The notes under the pieces: generated by a model
The model's input: only the letters and a program-made list of their open reading frames with translations
Database searches by the model: none
What the model was told of the DNA's origin: nothing
In this document: positions 24,815-33,488 of the stretch, one piece after another
How positions within the stretch are numbered: position 1 is the stretch's first letter
How the letters are laid out: each line of letters opens with the position of its first letter
Made by a program: the position numbers and the translations under genes
DNA from: UBA6522 sp965262365
GTDB taxonomy: Bacteria > Pseudomonadota > Gammaproteobacteria > Steroidobacterales > Rariloculaceae
NCBI GenBank assembly: GCA_965262365.1
Contig: OZ253541.1
Span: 372,001-436,000 of the forward strand
Reading direction: 5' to 3'
DNA: 64,000 nt

Positions 24815-25742
24815 TCAGAACTCGTACCGCAGGCCGATGCGCATGGTTCGCGGCTGCTGGAATCGAGTCGGCAGTCCGAAGGTGGGCGAAATGCGCCGGC
24901 CAGATCCTCGCCGGTGTCGCTGCGGACCGTGCCTTCGTAGTTGCCGTAGCTTTGCGACCAGGTGTACGAGGCCCGCGCGTAGAACACCCCGTCCCAACGC
25001 CGCTGCAGGTCCAGCGTCACCGCCTTGTAACGGCGCTTCATCGACGGAAAGCCGAGTTCTTCCGCCGACAGTCTGAGTTCGTCAAGGCTGCCGTCGCCGT
25101 CGATCGGTTGATCCAGTACGTACCACCCCTCCGTGGAAGACCAGGGACTACCGAGAAAAATATTGATAACGCTGCCGACAGGCAAGTGGTACCGGCCGTA
25201 GTTGGCGAAAATCTTGGAGTTCCTGTTGCCACCGACATCCCAGGAGAAACCGATGCGTGGCGCGAACTGGTCCGTAATCCTGACGATCGACTGGCCTTGC
25301 ACATTGCGGTTGTCGAATCGTTCGTTTCGCAAGCCGAGACGCAGAGTTGCATTGAGGGGGGCGATAGTCCATTCGTCTTCAATGTAGAAAGCCGTCGCGA
25401 CTACATCGAAATTGCCCCCTCTGGAGAACTGGCGGTAGCGCGTCACTTCCGTCACTCCCTCCGGTACGATCCCGCCGTTACGCAGGACATCTCCGGGCGT
25501 GGCCGTCAGGTATTGGAAATACCCATCTCCCGAGTACCCCAGCCTGTCGAACGACGTGTTCCGAAGTAGCCCCTGTAGGTGAGGATGTGATTGTCGCCTC
25601 CGCGGCCGATCGCTGTTTCCCTGAATTCGTAAATGCCATAGGCGAACAGCCGGTCGCGGACAAGGGGTCCGCTGGCGCAGACAAAAGTGCTCGCCAGAAG
25701 CGCACAGAGCGAGGCGGCAATTCTCGTGTTGGCCGACAACAT
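24815..25742 (-). pseudogene. Oar-like TonB-dependent receptor remnant
   Basis: A signal peptide starting at 25742 (MLSANTRIAASLCALLAST) runs directly into GPLVRDRLFAYGIYEFRE, a segment normally several hundred residues into an Oar-like receptor, so the plug domain is deleted. The frame then breaks near 25500, continues as barrel strands (DEWTIAPLNATLRLGLRNER, FAPRIGFSW), breaks again near 24900, and ends in another frame with GLRYEF, the aromatic end of an outer-membrane barrel. At least two frameshifts and one large deletion make it non-functional. Confidence 0.8.
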
Positions 25743-26073
25743 TGTATTTAGTGCTCCAACAATTGCTCCGACCCGACTACCGAGTCTGAAAGGGGCCTTT
25801 CGGAATTCGAATATCGTAACGTAAATGGCGGCCTCGGCATTCTTCCAGTATGCCCCGCAACCGCTCGGACCGGCTTCTCAATGTAGTGCTTTGTAAACGT
25901 TGTTGCCCCAAAACACAACGTACGACGGTTGAGGCCAGGGCGGGTCAATCCGGATGATTCCAATATCCCGTCGGTGGGGTAACCGGTCCACGGAGCGTGA
26001 TTTATGACAAACTCTGAGCAAGCAAGGAGGAAGTCGAATGAATCGCAATGGGTACTCGGGCTATTGGTAAGGC
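25743..26073. other. Intergenic region of 330 bases
   Basis: It contains the repeat ATATCCCGTCGGTGGGGTAA (25963-25982), a partner of the one at 21411. It also contains an unassigned frame from 26004 that overlaps the next gene out of frame. No ribosomal binding site or domain supports a gene. Confidence 0.4.
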
Positions 26074-26538
26074 ATGCACTCCAGACTCGCAATTTTTTAC
26101 CATGCGCCCTCGGACAACGTCCGCAGGATCGTCGATGCCCTTATCGACGGCGCATCGGACCCGGCAATCGAGTCGGTCGATGTTTGCCCGGTACAAGCGC
26201 TGGCCGCGGGCCCTGCCGAACTGCAGGAGGCCGACGGGGTTATTTTCGCAACCACTGAAAACTTCGGCTACATGAGCGGGGCGCTCAAGGATTTCTTCGA
26301 CCGTTCGTATTATCCCTGCCTCGACAAAGTCGACGGCAAACCCTACGCGCTGGTCGTCAAGGCCGGCAATGACGGCACCGGCACCGTCAATGCCGTCACG
26401 CGCATCGTCACCGGCCTCAAGTTGAAACAGGTGGCCGAACCGTTACTGATGGTGGGCAGCTTCCAGGAGATCTGGCTCGGGCAATGCCGAGAACTGGGCA
26501 TGACGCTGGCGGCCGGGCTTGAGGCCGGGATTTTTTGA
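26074..26538 (+). CDS. Flavodoxin-like NAD(P)H/FMN oxidoreductase
   Basis: A 154-residue protein with the flavodoxin fold pattern. An N-terminal beta strand (RLAIFYHAPSDNVRRIVDAL) leads into a phosphate-binding turn. The segment TTENFGYMSGALKDFFDRSY (about 66-85) is the hallmark loop of flavodoxin-like NADPH-dependent FMN reductases of the WrbA/azoreductase group. It probably binds FMN and reduces quinones or similar acceptors in the cytoplasm. It stands alone, converging on the vWA operon. Specific electron donor and substrate unknown. Confidence 0.75.
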   Translation: MHSRLAIFYHAPSDNVRRIVDALIDGASDPAIESVDVCPVQALAAGPAELQEADGVIFATTENFGYMSGALKDFFDRSYYPCLDKVDGKPYALVVKAGNDGTGTVNAVTRIVTGLKLKQVAEPLLMVGSFQEIWLGQCRELGMTLAAGLEAGIF

Positions 26539-26600
26539 TCCGCACTTGACCACGTACATTTATGCAAGCAGGACTCCGTCCAAGATCCATACCGACAGAT

Positions 26601-26690
26601 CGAATCCCAATCCAGGTTTTTCTTTGGATGTACATCCGTTATCCGTTGTCGTTGCGCCAGGTCCAGGACACCCTGTTGTTGTCTCACCAA
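26601..26690 (+). pseudogene. Possible N-terminal scrap of an IS6-type transposase
   Basis: The frame RIPIQVFLWMYIRYPLSLRQ resembles the start of IS6-family transposases, where a WYLRYPLS-like stretch follows a short basic lead. Nothing else of the element is present here. The rest of the 26,539-26,752 gap holds no gene I can support. Confidence 0.3.
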
Positions 26691-26752
26691 CTTCGCCCAA
26701 CTCAGCACCCGGAGCAATGAACTACCCCTCACCACTGAACGACATCGCGGTT

Positions 26753-29002
26753 CTACTGTACGGTCGTTTCATACCGCACCCCTGCCGGCACCGGCACGGG
26801 CTGCACCACCGTGACGCCGAAGTTTCCGGGCGTGGGCTGCGACGCGTCGACGGCGACGAACGCCGTGTAGTCGGACATGAGCTCGTAGTCCAGTGCCGTT
26901 TGCCGGATCATGCCTGCGAGTTCGCCGTACGGATCGGCGTCCCAAATCCGCCTGTCCATGAGATCGGCGATGCGCAGCCGTGCCCAGATCTGCGGTAGAA
27001 ACGCATGAACCGGTTCGCGGCGATTGCTCTGAACACCGAATACGATCCGTTCGACGCCGGCCTGGCCGCGCACGTATGGAGTGTCCCGCTCACCCCGATA
27101 CTTGCCGGTGACGATTACCGGGCGGCCCACGAAAAGGTCGGGCAGGCGTGCGGGGTACACGTCGCTGACCTGCATGTCGCCCCAGTCGATGCTCACGTTC
27201 GCGAGCGCCGGGTGACTGATCCTGCCGAAGAAGTCGTCCATCACATCGCTTCCCGAATCGTTCAGGCCAAGGTAGGCGACAGCGCCCCGTCCGGCCACGG
27301 CCATGCGTTCGAGCAGGTACCGGTTGACCGAAGAACCCACACCGAAACTGAAGATCCTGGACTCCCCGACGAAGGCGTGAATCTCCCTCAGAATCTCGGC
27401 CTCGTTGCCGATGTATCCGTCGGTCAGGAACGTAACGAAACGAAGCCTTTCGGGATCGTGCGGGAAATTAAGCGCGGCGCGGATGCCTTCGATCATCATC
27501 GTGCCGCCGGCACCGTTGAGGGACTGCACGTAGCGCTTCGCCCGCCGGATGTTGCTGCGCGTGGCCGCAACGGGCTCGTCGCCGAACTGGCTTGCGTTGT
27601 CCGAGAAGCGGATGACCTGAAAGGTGTCGCCGGGTTCGAGCTGATCGAGCGCGCTGATGATCGCTGCCCTGGCCTGGGCGATGGGCTGACCGTTCATGGA
27701 TCCGGAGCAATCGAGCACAAACACCATTTCCAGTGGATGCCGGCGCAAGTCCGCCAGGTCGTTGGGTGGATACAGCATCATGGTGAAGTACCCGTGGTCC
27801 GCCTCCTCGGGGTCCTCGTAAGTCAGGAGATTGGATTTGATACGGTCGCCCGCTACCTTGAAATCGAGCACGAAGTCCCGATTGGGAATCGTTGTCCGGT
27901 TGGCGAGCTGGATGCTCGTCGTGTCGTCGTCCGTTCGGACTTCATCGATAAGGTGGCTCGCCTCGATGGCCTCGATCGCCACGCCGGCGTCAAGCTCGAC
28001 GGTGATCGCGATGTCGTGCCCCGAGCGTTCCCCCGGGCGCAGGTATTGCACGGCAACGCCCGTGGATTCGGGTTGGACGGGCGTGCGCGGCAGCGCGGTC
28101 ACGGGATCGGTCGACCCAGGCGGGTTGAAGCGGGGTCCTACGACGGTCGGGAACACGAACGAATACCACCCGTCCCGATAGGCGAGCGTATGGAAGTACC
28201 GGATGTTGACGTCGATCCGGCGGCCGGGCTCGATATTCGCCACCTTCTGCTCGAAGATGTTGGGGCGGTGCTGGGTGAGCAGGCTTGCGCGGTACCCCTG
28301 CGCCTGCGCTGCCGCATAGATCGCCTCAGCTTCCTCGCGCTCCCTGAGGATGCCGCGTATGCGCCGTTCCCCGATGCTCATTACGAACTCGCTCACCGCG
28401 GACTTCTCCGGCAGCGGAAACACGTAGACCGCCTCGATCTTGCGGTCGAACGGATTCTCGAACTGCTGGGTGACGTCCACCGTGCTGACGTAGCCGTCGA
28501 TTCGTGCGCGCACGTCGGTGCGTTTGAGCGGCAGAGGTAATTCGGACGGGTATTCGGCCCGATCGTCGTCAGGGAGAAAGGATGCCAGCATCGAGCCGGA
28601 GCCGGGTGAGGTGTCCCCGTGCGCATCGATCGCCGCGTCGGGCCGAGCCGGGGTGGCGATGATCCAGAGCTCTTCGCCGGCTTGCGGCGCAAGGGGTATC
28701 GCATCCTGAGCAGATCTCGTTCGGTCGCCAAGGAAACCTGCGTCGACCTCATACAATTGGAGCCTGTCGATGGAACTCGCTGCAATCCCTGCACCCGCCC
28801 GCCGCCCCTGCACCACGGTTTCCTCCAGGACCATCGGGGAACTTGAGACATCCTCCCTTGCAGCAACGGGCCCGGATGGTGTGCGTGAGGCACTCTCTTC
28901 GGGTGGTGTGTCTCGCACTCCTGCGCATGCAGCAAGCAAGATTGCAGAAATGCAACCAAGGAAGACAATATTGAACAATTGATCGAGTGTTCGTTCTTTC
29001 AT
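26753..29002 (-). CDS. VIT and von Willebrand factor A domain lipoprotein
   Basis: A 749-residue lipoprotein with lipobox LLAAC (Cys26). A low-complexity segment includes EETVVQGRR (60-68), similar to a TonB box. A VIT (vault/inter-alpha-trypsin) domain lies at about 155-275, and a vWA domain at about 425-600 has an intact metal-ion-dependent adhesion site: DCSGSM (431-436), a GGT-type Thr and FLTDG. About 150 more residues follow. VIT/vWA proteins act in calcium- or magnesium-dependent protein contacts at the cell surface or in the periplasm; the partner here is unknown. It is the last gene of a four-gene operon led by an ECF sigma factor, 14 bases behind the cohesin-like gene. No sortase is nearby. 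Confidence 0.88.
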   Translation of the reverse strand: MKERTLDQLFNIVFLGCISAILLAACAGVRDTPPEESASRTPSGPVAAREDVSSSPMVLEETVVQGRRAGAGIAASSIDRLQLYEVDAGFLGDRTRSAQDAIPLAPQAGEELWIIATPARPDAAIDAHGDTSPGSGSMLASFLPDDDRAEYPSELPLPLKRTDVRARIDGYVSTVDVTQQFENPFDRKIEAVYVFPLPEKSAVSEFVMSIGERRIRGILREREEAEAIYAAAQAQGYRASLLTQHRPNIFEQKVANIEPGRRIDVNIRYFHTLAYRDGWYSFVFPTVVGPRFNPPGSTDPVTALPRTPVQPESTGVAVQYLRPGERSGHDIAITVELDAGVAIEAIEASHLIDEVRTDDDTTSIQLANRTTIPNRDFVLDFKVAGDRIKSNLLTYEDPEEADHGYFTMMLYPPNDLADLRRHPLEMVFVLDCSGSMNGQPIAQARAAIISALDQLEPGDTFQVIRFSDNASQFGDEPVAATRSNIRRAKRYVQSLNGAGGTMMIEGIRAALNFPHDPERLRFVTFLTDGYIGNEAEILREIHAFVGESRIFSFGVGSSVNRYLLERMAVAGRGAVAYLGLNDSGSDVMDDFFGRISHPALANVSIDWGDMQVSDVYPARLPDLFVGRPVIVTGKYRGERDTPYVRGQAGVERIVFGVQSNRREPVHAFLPQIWARLRIADLMDRRIWDADPYGELAGMIRQTALDYELMSDYTAFVAVDASQPTPGNFGVTVVQPVPVPAGVRYETTVQ

Positions 29003-29016
29003 ATCCGCATTCTCCG

Positions 29017-29469
29017 CTATGGGCTGTCAAAATCGATGGATGCCTGAATCCGCTCGCCGTTCGCGCCGCCCGCGGCGATGAGGTTCAGCACGTAGTCGGG
29101 CTCGGCGGTCCCTTCAAGCTGGATGTGAATCGTCGCAACAAGGCTCCGTCCGCTCGGCAACTCGCCTGCCGGGCGCATGGAGTAATCGGCCACGATGATG
29201 CGGTCCGCCGCGCCCTCGCTCACGGCCGCGAGATCGTAGTAGGGCGCCTCGCCGAACGCGGCGCTCTCGCCGTTCTCCACGCCTACGACCCGCATCTGTC
29301 CGGACGTTTCGCTCAACTCGAATTGCCAGGCCGCCACCGGCTCGGTGCTGACCACATAGATATCGAGAGCCGCGAAGCGGACGTCTGTGTCAACCGACTG
29401 GGGAAACGCCACCAGCCACGCACCAAGCCATCCGGCGCAAAGCAGCATTCGTGCAACGACCCGACTCAT
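29017..29469 (-). CDS. Exported cohesin-like domain protein
   Basis: A 150-residue protein with an N-terminal signal segment (MSRVVARMLLCAGWLGAWLV). One beta-sandwich follows: AAWQFELSETSGQMRVVGVE, then an ADRIIVADYSM strand and a GRSLVATIHIQLEG strand. This order matches cohesin modules, which carry a WxF core, a Levv-like strand and a final LxTIxF-like strand. Assignment is by pattern and is moderate. Its start overlaps the end of the dockerin-loop gene by four bases (ATGA). In cellulosomes cohesins bind dockerins, so the pair encoded here may bind each other at the envelope. No catalytic residue is evident. Confidence 0.6.
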   Translation of the reverse strand: MSRVVARMLLCAGWLGAWLVAFPQSVDTDVRFAALDIYVVSTEPVAAWQFELSETSGQMRVVGVENGESAAFGEAPYYDLAAVSEGAADRIIVADYSMRPAGELPSGRSLVATIHIQLEGTAEPDYVLNLIAAGGANGERIQASIDFDSP

Positions 29470-29870
29470 GGAGAGATTCCGTTGAGCGCCACGATATCCA
29501 TGATCAGCGCATCGATCTCCGCCTGCGGCGTCTCTGCCGATCCGCCGTTCACCCGTGCAAGTGCGAATGCATCCAGAATGTCGACGACACCGGACCCGTC
29601 GATGTCGTTGGCCAGCAAGGCTGGTTCCAATTCGCCTTGCATCCGTGCGAGGAATACGCCCACCGCCAGACTTGCGGCCAGGGTGCCCGCCAGCGCCCAG
29701 CGCCTCGCGGCCGGGCGCGTGCTGTCCGGCCGCTGCGCGAAATGCGCCGACGCGGCCTTGCTTACGCGCCGGTCGACAGCAGGCGTCAGCACCGCAACGG
29801 ATGTGTTCAGGCGCTTGAGCCCCTCGACGACGTCGCTCGGCAGCTCGATGGATTCGGGTTCAGGATTCAT
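29466..29870 (-). CDS. Single-pass membrane protein with a dockerin-like calcium loop, possible anti-sigma partner
   Basis: A 134-residue protein. The first 58 residues are cytoplasm-like and contain ELPSDVVEGLKRL. One transmembrane helix spans about 59-75 (ALAGTLAASLAVGVFLA). The outer part carries DIDGSGVVDILDAFALAR (89-106), a dockerin type I EF-hand-like loop with Asp/Ser/Asp ligands. A second, weaker half (EIDALIMDIVALNG) lacks calcium ligands. Its position 56 bases after an ECF sigma gene and its topology suggest an anti-sigma or sigma-regulating role, but no ASD or FecR-type domain is visible, so this is inference. It overlaps the cohesin-like gene. Confidence 0.65.
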   Translation of the reverse strand: MNPEPESIELPSDVVEGLKRLNTSVAVLTPAVDRRVSKAASAHFAQRPDSTRPAARRWALAGTLAASLAVGVFLARMQGELEPALLANDIDGSGVVDILDAFALARVNGGSAETPQAEIDALIMDIVALNGISP

Positions 29871-29926
29871 GGTCGTTCCTTATGGGTTAAGCGCTTGAGC
29901 GGGCAAAAAGGTTCAAAAGAATTTGT

Positions 29927-30487
29927 CTACGCGATGTTGAGCTTGTCTTTTAGCGCCCTGACCGCAAAGTGAAGACGGGACTTGACCGTTCCGGGCGGGA
30001 TGTCCAGGGCTTCGGCGATTTCGTTCAATCGCATGCCGTCGACGAATCGCAGCAGCAGCACTTCCCGGTGACTGGCCGAAAGGCCCATTATGGCTTTGGT
30101 CAGGTTTTCGTACTGTGGATCCACAGTGCGCGGATCGGGTAACTGATCCGGCTCCAAATCCGTATTCTGCTCGATGCGGCGCCGTTGCCTCACCGCCGTC
30201 AGGGTGAAATTCCTGGCGACCGGGTAGAGCAGCGAGCGCAACTGCGCCGTCAGGTCCAACCCCTCTCCACTGGGAGGAAATTTCCGAAGCAGGTACATGA
30301 AGGTTTCCTGAAGCGTGTCCGCGGCGATCTCGCGGTCCGAGCAAAATCGCAGGGCGACGTGCGTCACGTACTCGCGGTGCCGCCGATAGAGCGACTCGAA
30401 CGCTTTGATCGCATCCCCCCGAGGGCCGCTGTTGCAGATCCCGACCAGCTCCCGGTCGTCCAGCTTGTCGAATTGCGACCTAGTCAT
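29927..30487 (-). CDS. ECF-type RNA polymerase sigma factor
   Basis: A 186-residue sigma factor with region 2 (about 30-95, including LQETFMYLLRKF) and region 4 (about 130-182, SASHREVLLLRFVDGMRLNE then PPGTVKSRLHFA as the helix-turn-helix). Regions 1 and 3 are absent, as in the ECF group. It would direct core polymerase to its own operon and other envelope genes when released by an anti-sigma factor. It is first in a minus-strand operon with a dockerin-loop membrane protein, a cohesin-like protein and a vWA lipoprotein. The promoter should lie just above 30,487, but no sequence is clear enough to name. Confidence 0.92.
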   Translation of the reverse strand: MTRSQFDKLDDRELVGICNSGPRGDAIKAFESLYRRHREYVTHVALRFCSDREIAADTLQETFMYLLRKFPPSGEGLDLTAQLRSLLYPVARNFTLTAVRQRRRIEQNTDLEPDQLPDPRTVDPQYENLTKAIMGLSASHREVLLLRFVDGMRLNEIAEALDIPPGTVKSRLHFAVRALKDKLNIA

Positions 30488-30668
30488 GGTCGAACCGTAT
30501 GCAAGCGCGGCGGATCATGAAGCGCCTCTCACCGAAATCCAGATGCCCGCGCCCTGCACGCGGACGGAGCAACATCATTGCACGCCACGGCCACGATCAG
30601 GAAAAGCAGGCAGCCATACGCGTAGCGAGAGTTGGCGAGAAAGCCCACATGGCTGTACACCGGCAGTG

Positions 30669-30935
30669 TCATGAACAGGCCGTACCAACCCGAAACCTGA
30701 AGTCTTGGATCGTGGGCATCTTTCCCAATGAGGCGGCCGTCAGCCGGCAATCCACCTCGATGAAGTCCAAGCCGTCAGGGGCGAAGATCTTCAGCCAATT
30801 GACGTTCCACTGCCCGGTGAGATGCCCCGGGTCAGCTATTTCCATGTTCATCCGTATCATGGGACCGACTTCCGGATCATCTACGCGCCTGTGCGCAATA
30901 CCCAGCCCGGATTGCGACCGTAAATTATGCGAGAC
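30669..30935 (-). pseudogene. C-terminal fragment of a conserved exported protein
   Basis: The minus strand encodes RRVDDPEVGPMIRMNMEIAD, then HLTGQWNVNWLKIFAPDGLD and FIEVDCR. This looks like the end of an exported protein family that often accompanies DUF6152 proteins. There is no start and no N-terminal part. The bases between 30,488 and 30,668 hold no supported gene. Confidence 0.4.
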
Positions 30936-30970
30936 TGAATTGGTGTCGAAGCGAGGGTGGGAAATCTGCC

Positions 30971-32872
30971 GTGCAAGTGCATGTTCGCACCATCATGTGG
31001 ATGAGCGCGCTGACAACCGGTGCAGGCGCGACTAACGAAGCGCCGGCTGAGGAGGTTGGCGACGCCACGGACCTTGAGGAAATTGTCGTTGTCGAGACGC
31101 GCCTCGACGATGACAGGTTTGCCATCGGTGAGAGCGTTTCCACCGACGGAACAGACAACCTGGCAATGCGACCGGCCGACGCCGAACAACTGTTTCAAGG
31201 GTTGCCCGGTTTCTCCGTGAGCCGTCCGGGTGGGGCCGGGGGTGTTTCGGAAATTTTCCTGCGAGGGGCGGAGTCAAACTTCACGGTTGTGCATGTGGAC
31301 GGAATCCGTCTGAACAATCCGTCCAATACACGAGGCGGCTCCTTTGATTTCTCCATGCTTGGCGCCCATGAGATCGACCGGGTCGACATCGCATCGGGCA
31401 CCATGTCCGCCGTGTATGGCGCCGACGCAATGGCCGGCATCATCCGCATTCGCTCCGCATGGCCCGACCCGGGGTCGGCAAATGTCTTTCTTGAAGCCGG
31501 CAGCGTCGACGATTGGCGAGCCGGCGCCGGGGTCGCATTGGAATTCGGCAACGGTCTGGAGTGGAATATTCGCGCGTCATCGCTGGACGGCGGCGACGAA
31601 ATCGACGGTTCGTCGTTACGCCTCGACAGCCTCGGGACGCGACTGACCGGCGACCTTGGCGACCGCGGGTCGTGGGAAGTCAACCTGCGCCATGTGCAGC
31701 GCGACAGGACCGGTTATCCCGAGGTCAGTGGAGGGCCGCAGTTTGCCCTGTCCAGGGAGCTTGAAACGGCGCAAGGCGAGGAACTCTCCGCCGCCGTCAT
31801 CGGCGATTGGTCGGTGACTGAGACTTGGAGGTCGGAAGTCCAGATTAGCGGAACCCGGTTGCGTGACAACATTGCGGTGCCCGCGGCCGCACCGGGCGTT
31901 CTGGACGGGCAGCCCGCGTATTCGTCGATAACCGACTACGAGAGGCGGGAGTTTCTGTGGGTCAATCGCATCGATCTGCCAATGGATGTCGGCCTGGTCG
32001 GCGGTGTCGATTTCGTTGCCGAAGATGCCAGCGACCGGGGTGCGGTCGACCTCGGTTTCGCGGTGGTCCCCAGTCAGTATGAGATGAACCGGTCCGTGTC
32101 GTCCGCCTTTGCGGAGATCGGCAAGTCGTGGAACGGCGGATTCACTTCAACGCTCGCCCTGCGGTTGGATCATGGCGATGCCGACGGACGGTTGTCCGGG
32201 AAGTTGGGCCTGTCCCGGGCCGTCTCCGATCGAGGCAGCCGAATCTGGGTGCAGATCGGCAGCGGCTTCAAGTTGCCCAGCTTTTTCGCGCTGGGAAGTC
32301 CGCTTGTCGGAAATCCCGATCTGATCGCCGAGACAGCGCGCAGCGCCGAAGCCGGGTATACGCATCGTTACGGTAACGGAAGCGAATTCATCCTGACGGC
32401 ATTTCGGAACCGATACGATAATCTGGTGGATTTCGATTTCGAATCCTTTACGAACGTGAACAAGGGCCGTATAGATGTCGACGGTGTCCAGGCTCGCACG
32501 GAACTGGAATTGTCGCCGAGCGTCGGGCTGTCCATCGACGGGATCTGGTCGAACATTTCGAGCCCCTCCGGACCGCTTCGCAGGCGTCCCGAGGGCACGG
32601 GCGGAATCAGCCTGGACTGGGCCGCGACGCAACGCTGGCGGTTGCATGCGGCCGCCCGATACGTCGGCTCCCGGCTGATCACTGCGATTCCAACGGGCGA
32701 TGTGGACGCCTCAGGTTATACCCTCGTCGCAGCGACGGTGCGGTACGAGCCCTCGACAAATCGCGCGTTCTGGGGCGCGATCGACAATGCGCTGGATACG
32801 CAATACCAGGACGCGCCGGGATTCCCATCTCCCGGTGCGCGAATCCGGATTGGCTTGAATCTGGGTCTCTAG
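30971..32872 (+). CDS. TonB-dependent outer-membrane receptor, BtuB/vitamin-B12-receptor-like
   Basis: A 633-residue receptor with a TonB box-like EEIVVVETR (about 37-45). A plug domain contains FLRGAESNFTVVHVDGIRLN and an IDRVDIASGTMSAVYGADAM motif. A 22-strand-type barrel follows to the end (GLNLGL). Length and plug motifs resemble BtuB-class receptors for cobalamin or small siderophores. The ligand is not deducible, because the usual btuCDF genes are absent here. The start is GTG at 30971 with GAGGG upstream; ATGs a few codons later are alternatives. The signal peptide is short and atypical. The gene ends exactly where a xanthine dehydrogenase remnant begins. Confidence 0.88.
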   Translation: MQVHVRTIMWMSALTTGAGATNEAPAEEVGDATDLEEIVVVETRLDDDRFAIGESVSTDGTDNLAMRPADAEQLFQGLPGFSVSRPGGAGGVSEIFLRGAESNFTVVHVDGIRLNNPSNTRGGSFDFSMLGAHEIDRVDIASGTMSAVYGADAMAGIIRIRSAWPDPGSANVFLEAGSVDDWRAGAGVALEFGNGLEWNIRASSLDGGDEIDGSSLRLDSLGTRLTGDLGDRGSWEVNLRHVQRDRTGYPEVSGGPQFALSRELETAQGEELSAAVIGDWSVTETWRSEVQISGTRLRDNIAVPAAAPGVLDGQPAYSSITDYERREFLWVNRIDLPMDVGLVGGVDFVAEDASDRGAVDLGFAVVPSQYEMNRSVSSAFAEIGKSWNGGFTSTLALRLDHGDADGRLSGKLGLSRAVSDRGSRIWVQIGSGFKLPSFFALGSPLVGNPDLIAETARSAEAGYTHRYGNGSEFILTAFRNRYDNLVDFDFESFTNVNKGRIDVDGVQARTELELSPSVGLSIDGIWSNISSPSGPLRRRPEGTGGISLDWAATQRWRLHAAARYVGSRLITAIPTGDVDASGYTLVAATVRYEPSTNRAFWGAIDNALDTQYQDAPGFPSPGARIRIGLNLGL

Positions 32873-33206
32873 CCCGGTCTTCCTGGCCATATGAGCCGGG
32901 ACCGACATGAGCGGATAACCGGCGCCCTTGGAGCCGAATCCTCCGCCGCAATACTCCGCGACGAGCACCAGGTCACTGGGCTCGATGCCGATATAGCGGG
33001 CCATCACGGGGACGGGAAACGATTGGCTCTGGCCGTCTGCGGCGTCGGCGAAATTTGGTGACACGACCATGGGGCATGGGACTGGTGAGCAGGCGGCAGA
33101 AGAGCATGCCTTCGGCTCTGAAGTCTTCCGCGTATTTTGCCGCGCCGGTGACCTTGGCCCTGACGTCGGGCGGCGTGAAGTCTTTGCCTATCAGCGAATA
33201 GGACAT
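32873..33206 (-). pseudogene. Xanthine dehydrogenase-family molybdopterin subunit remnant
   Basis: It begins like an intact subunit (MSYSLIGKDFTPPDVRAKVT, then GAAKYAEDF). Near 33,065 it loses frame and a middle section, resuming as VMARYIGIEPSDLVLVAEYC and CGGGFGSKG, the conserved molybdopterin-binding motif. The rest is cut off by the TonB receptor's end. More than 80 % of the gene is missing, so it is inactive. Confidence 0.8.
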
Positions 33207-33488
33207 AGCAGCATTCCCCCAAAACGCGTCTCAGGCTAGCGAGGCGCGATCCACTGATACTATGAAAATCCTCAGGGTGGTACAAGCAAACCGACATTGC
33301 GGTAAATTCACGTCGGATTCGGCACCTCGGACTCGATCAGGGGGTGGTATCCATCTCCACCGACGCACGCAGGCGCGAGCAGCCCACTCGGGACCGCGAA
33401 TCGCATTTTTCAGGCTCGGTAACGTGGAAACACGCGCTCTGCGTTGCCTCTGTCCATTCTTCTACTCCTTCTCATGAGCCGAATCCGG
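33207..33488. other. Intergenic stretch of 280 bases
   Basis: Between a dead dehydrogenase and a dead DUF6152 gene. Small frames exist but none has a ribosome binding site or recognisable content. Confidence 0.35.
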
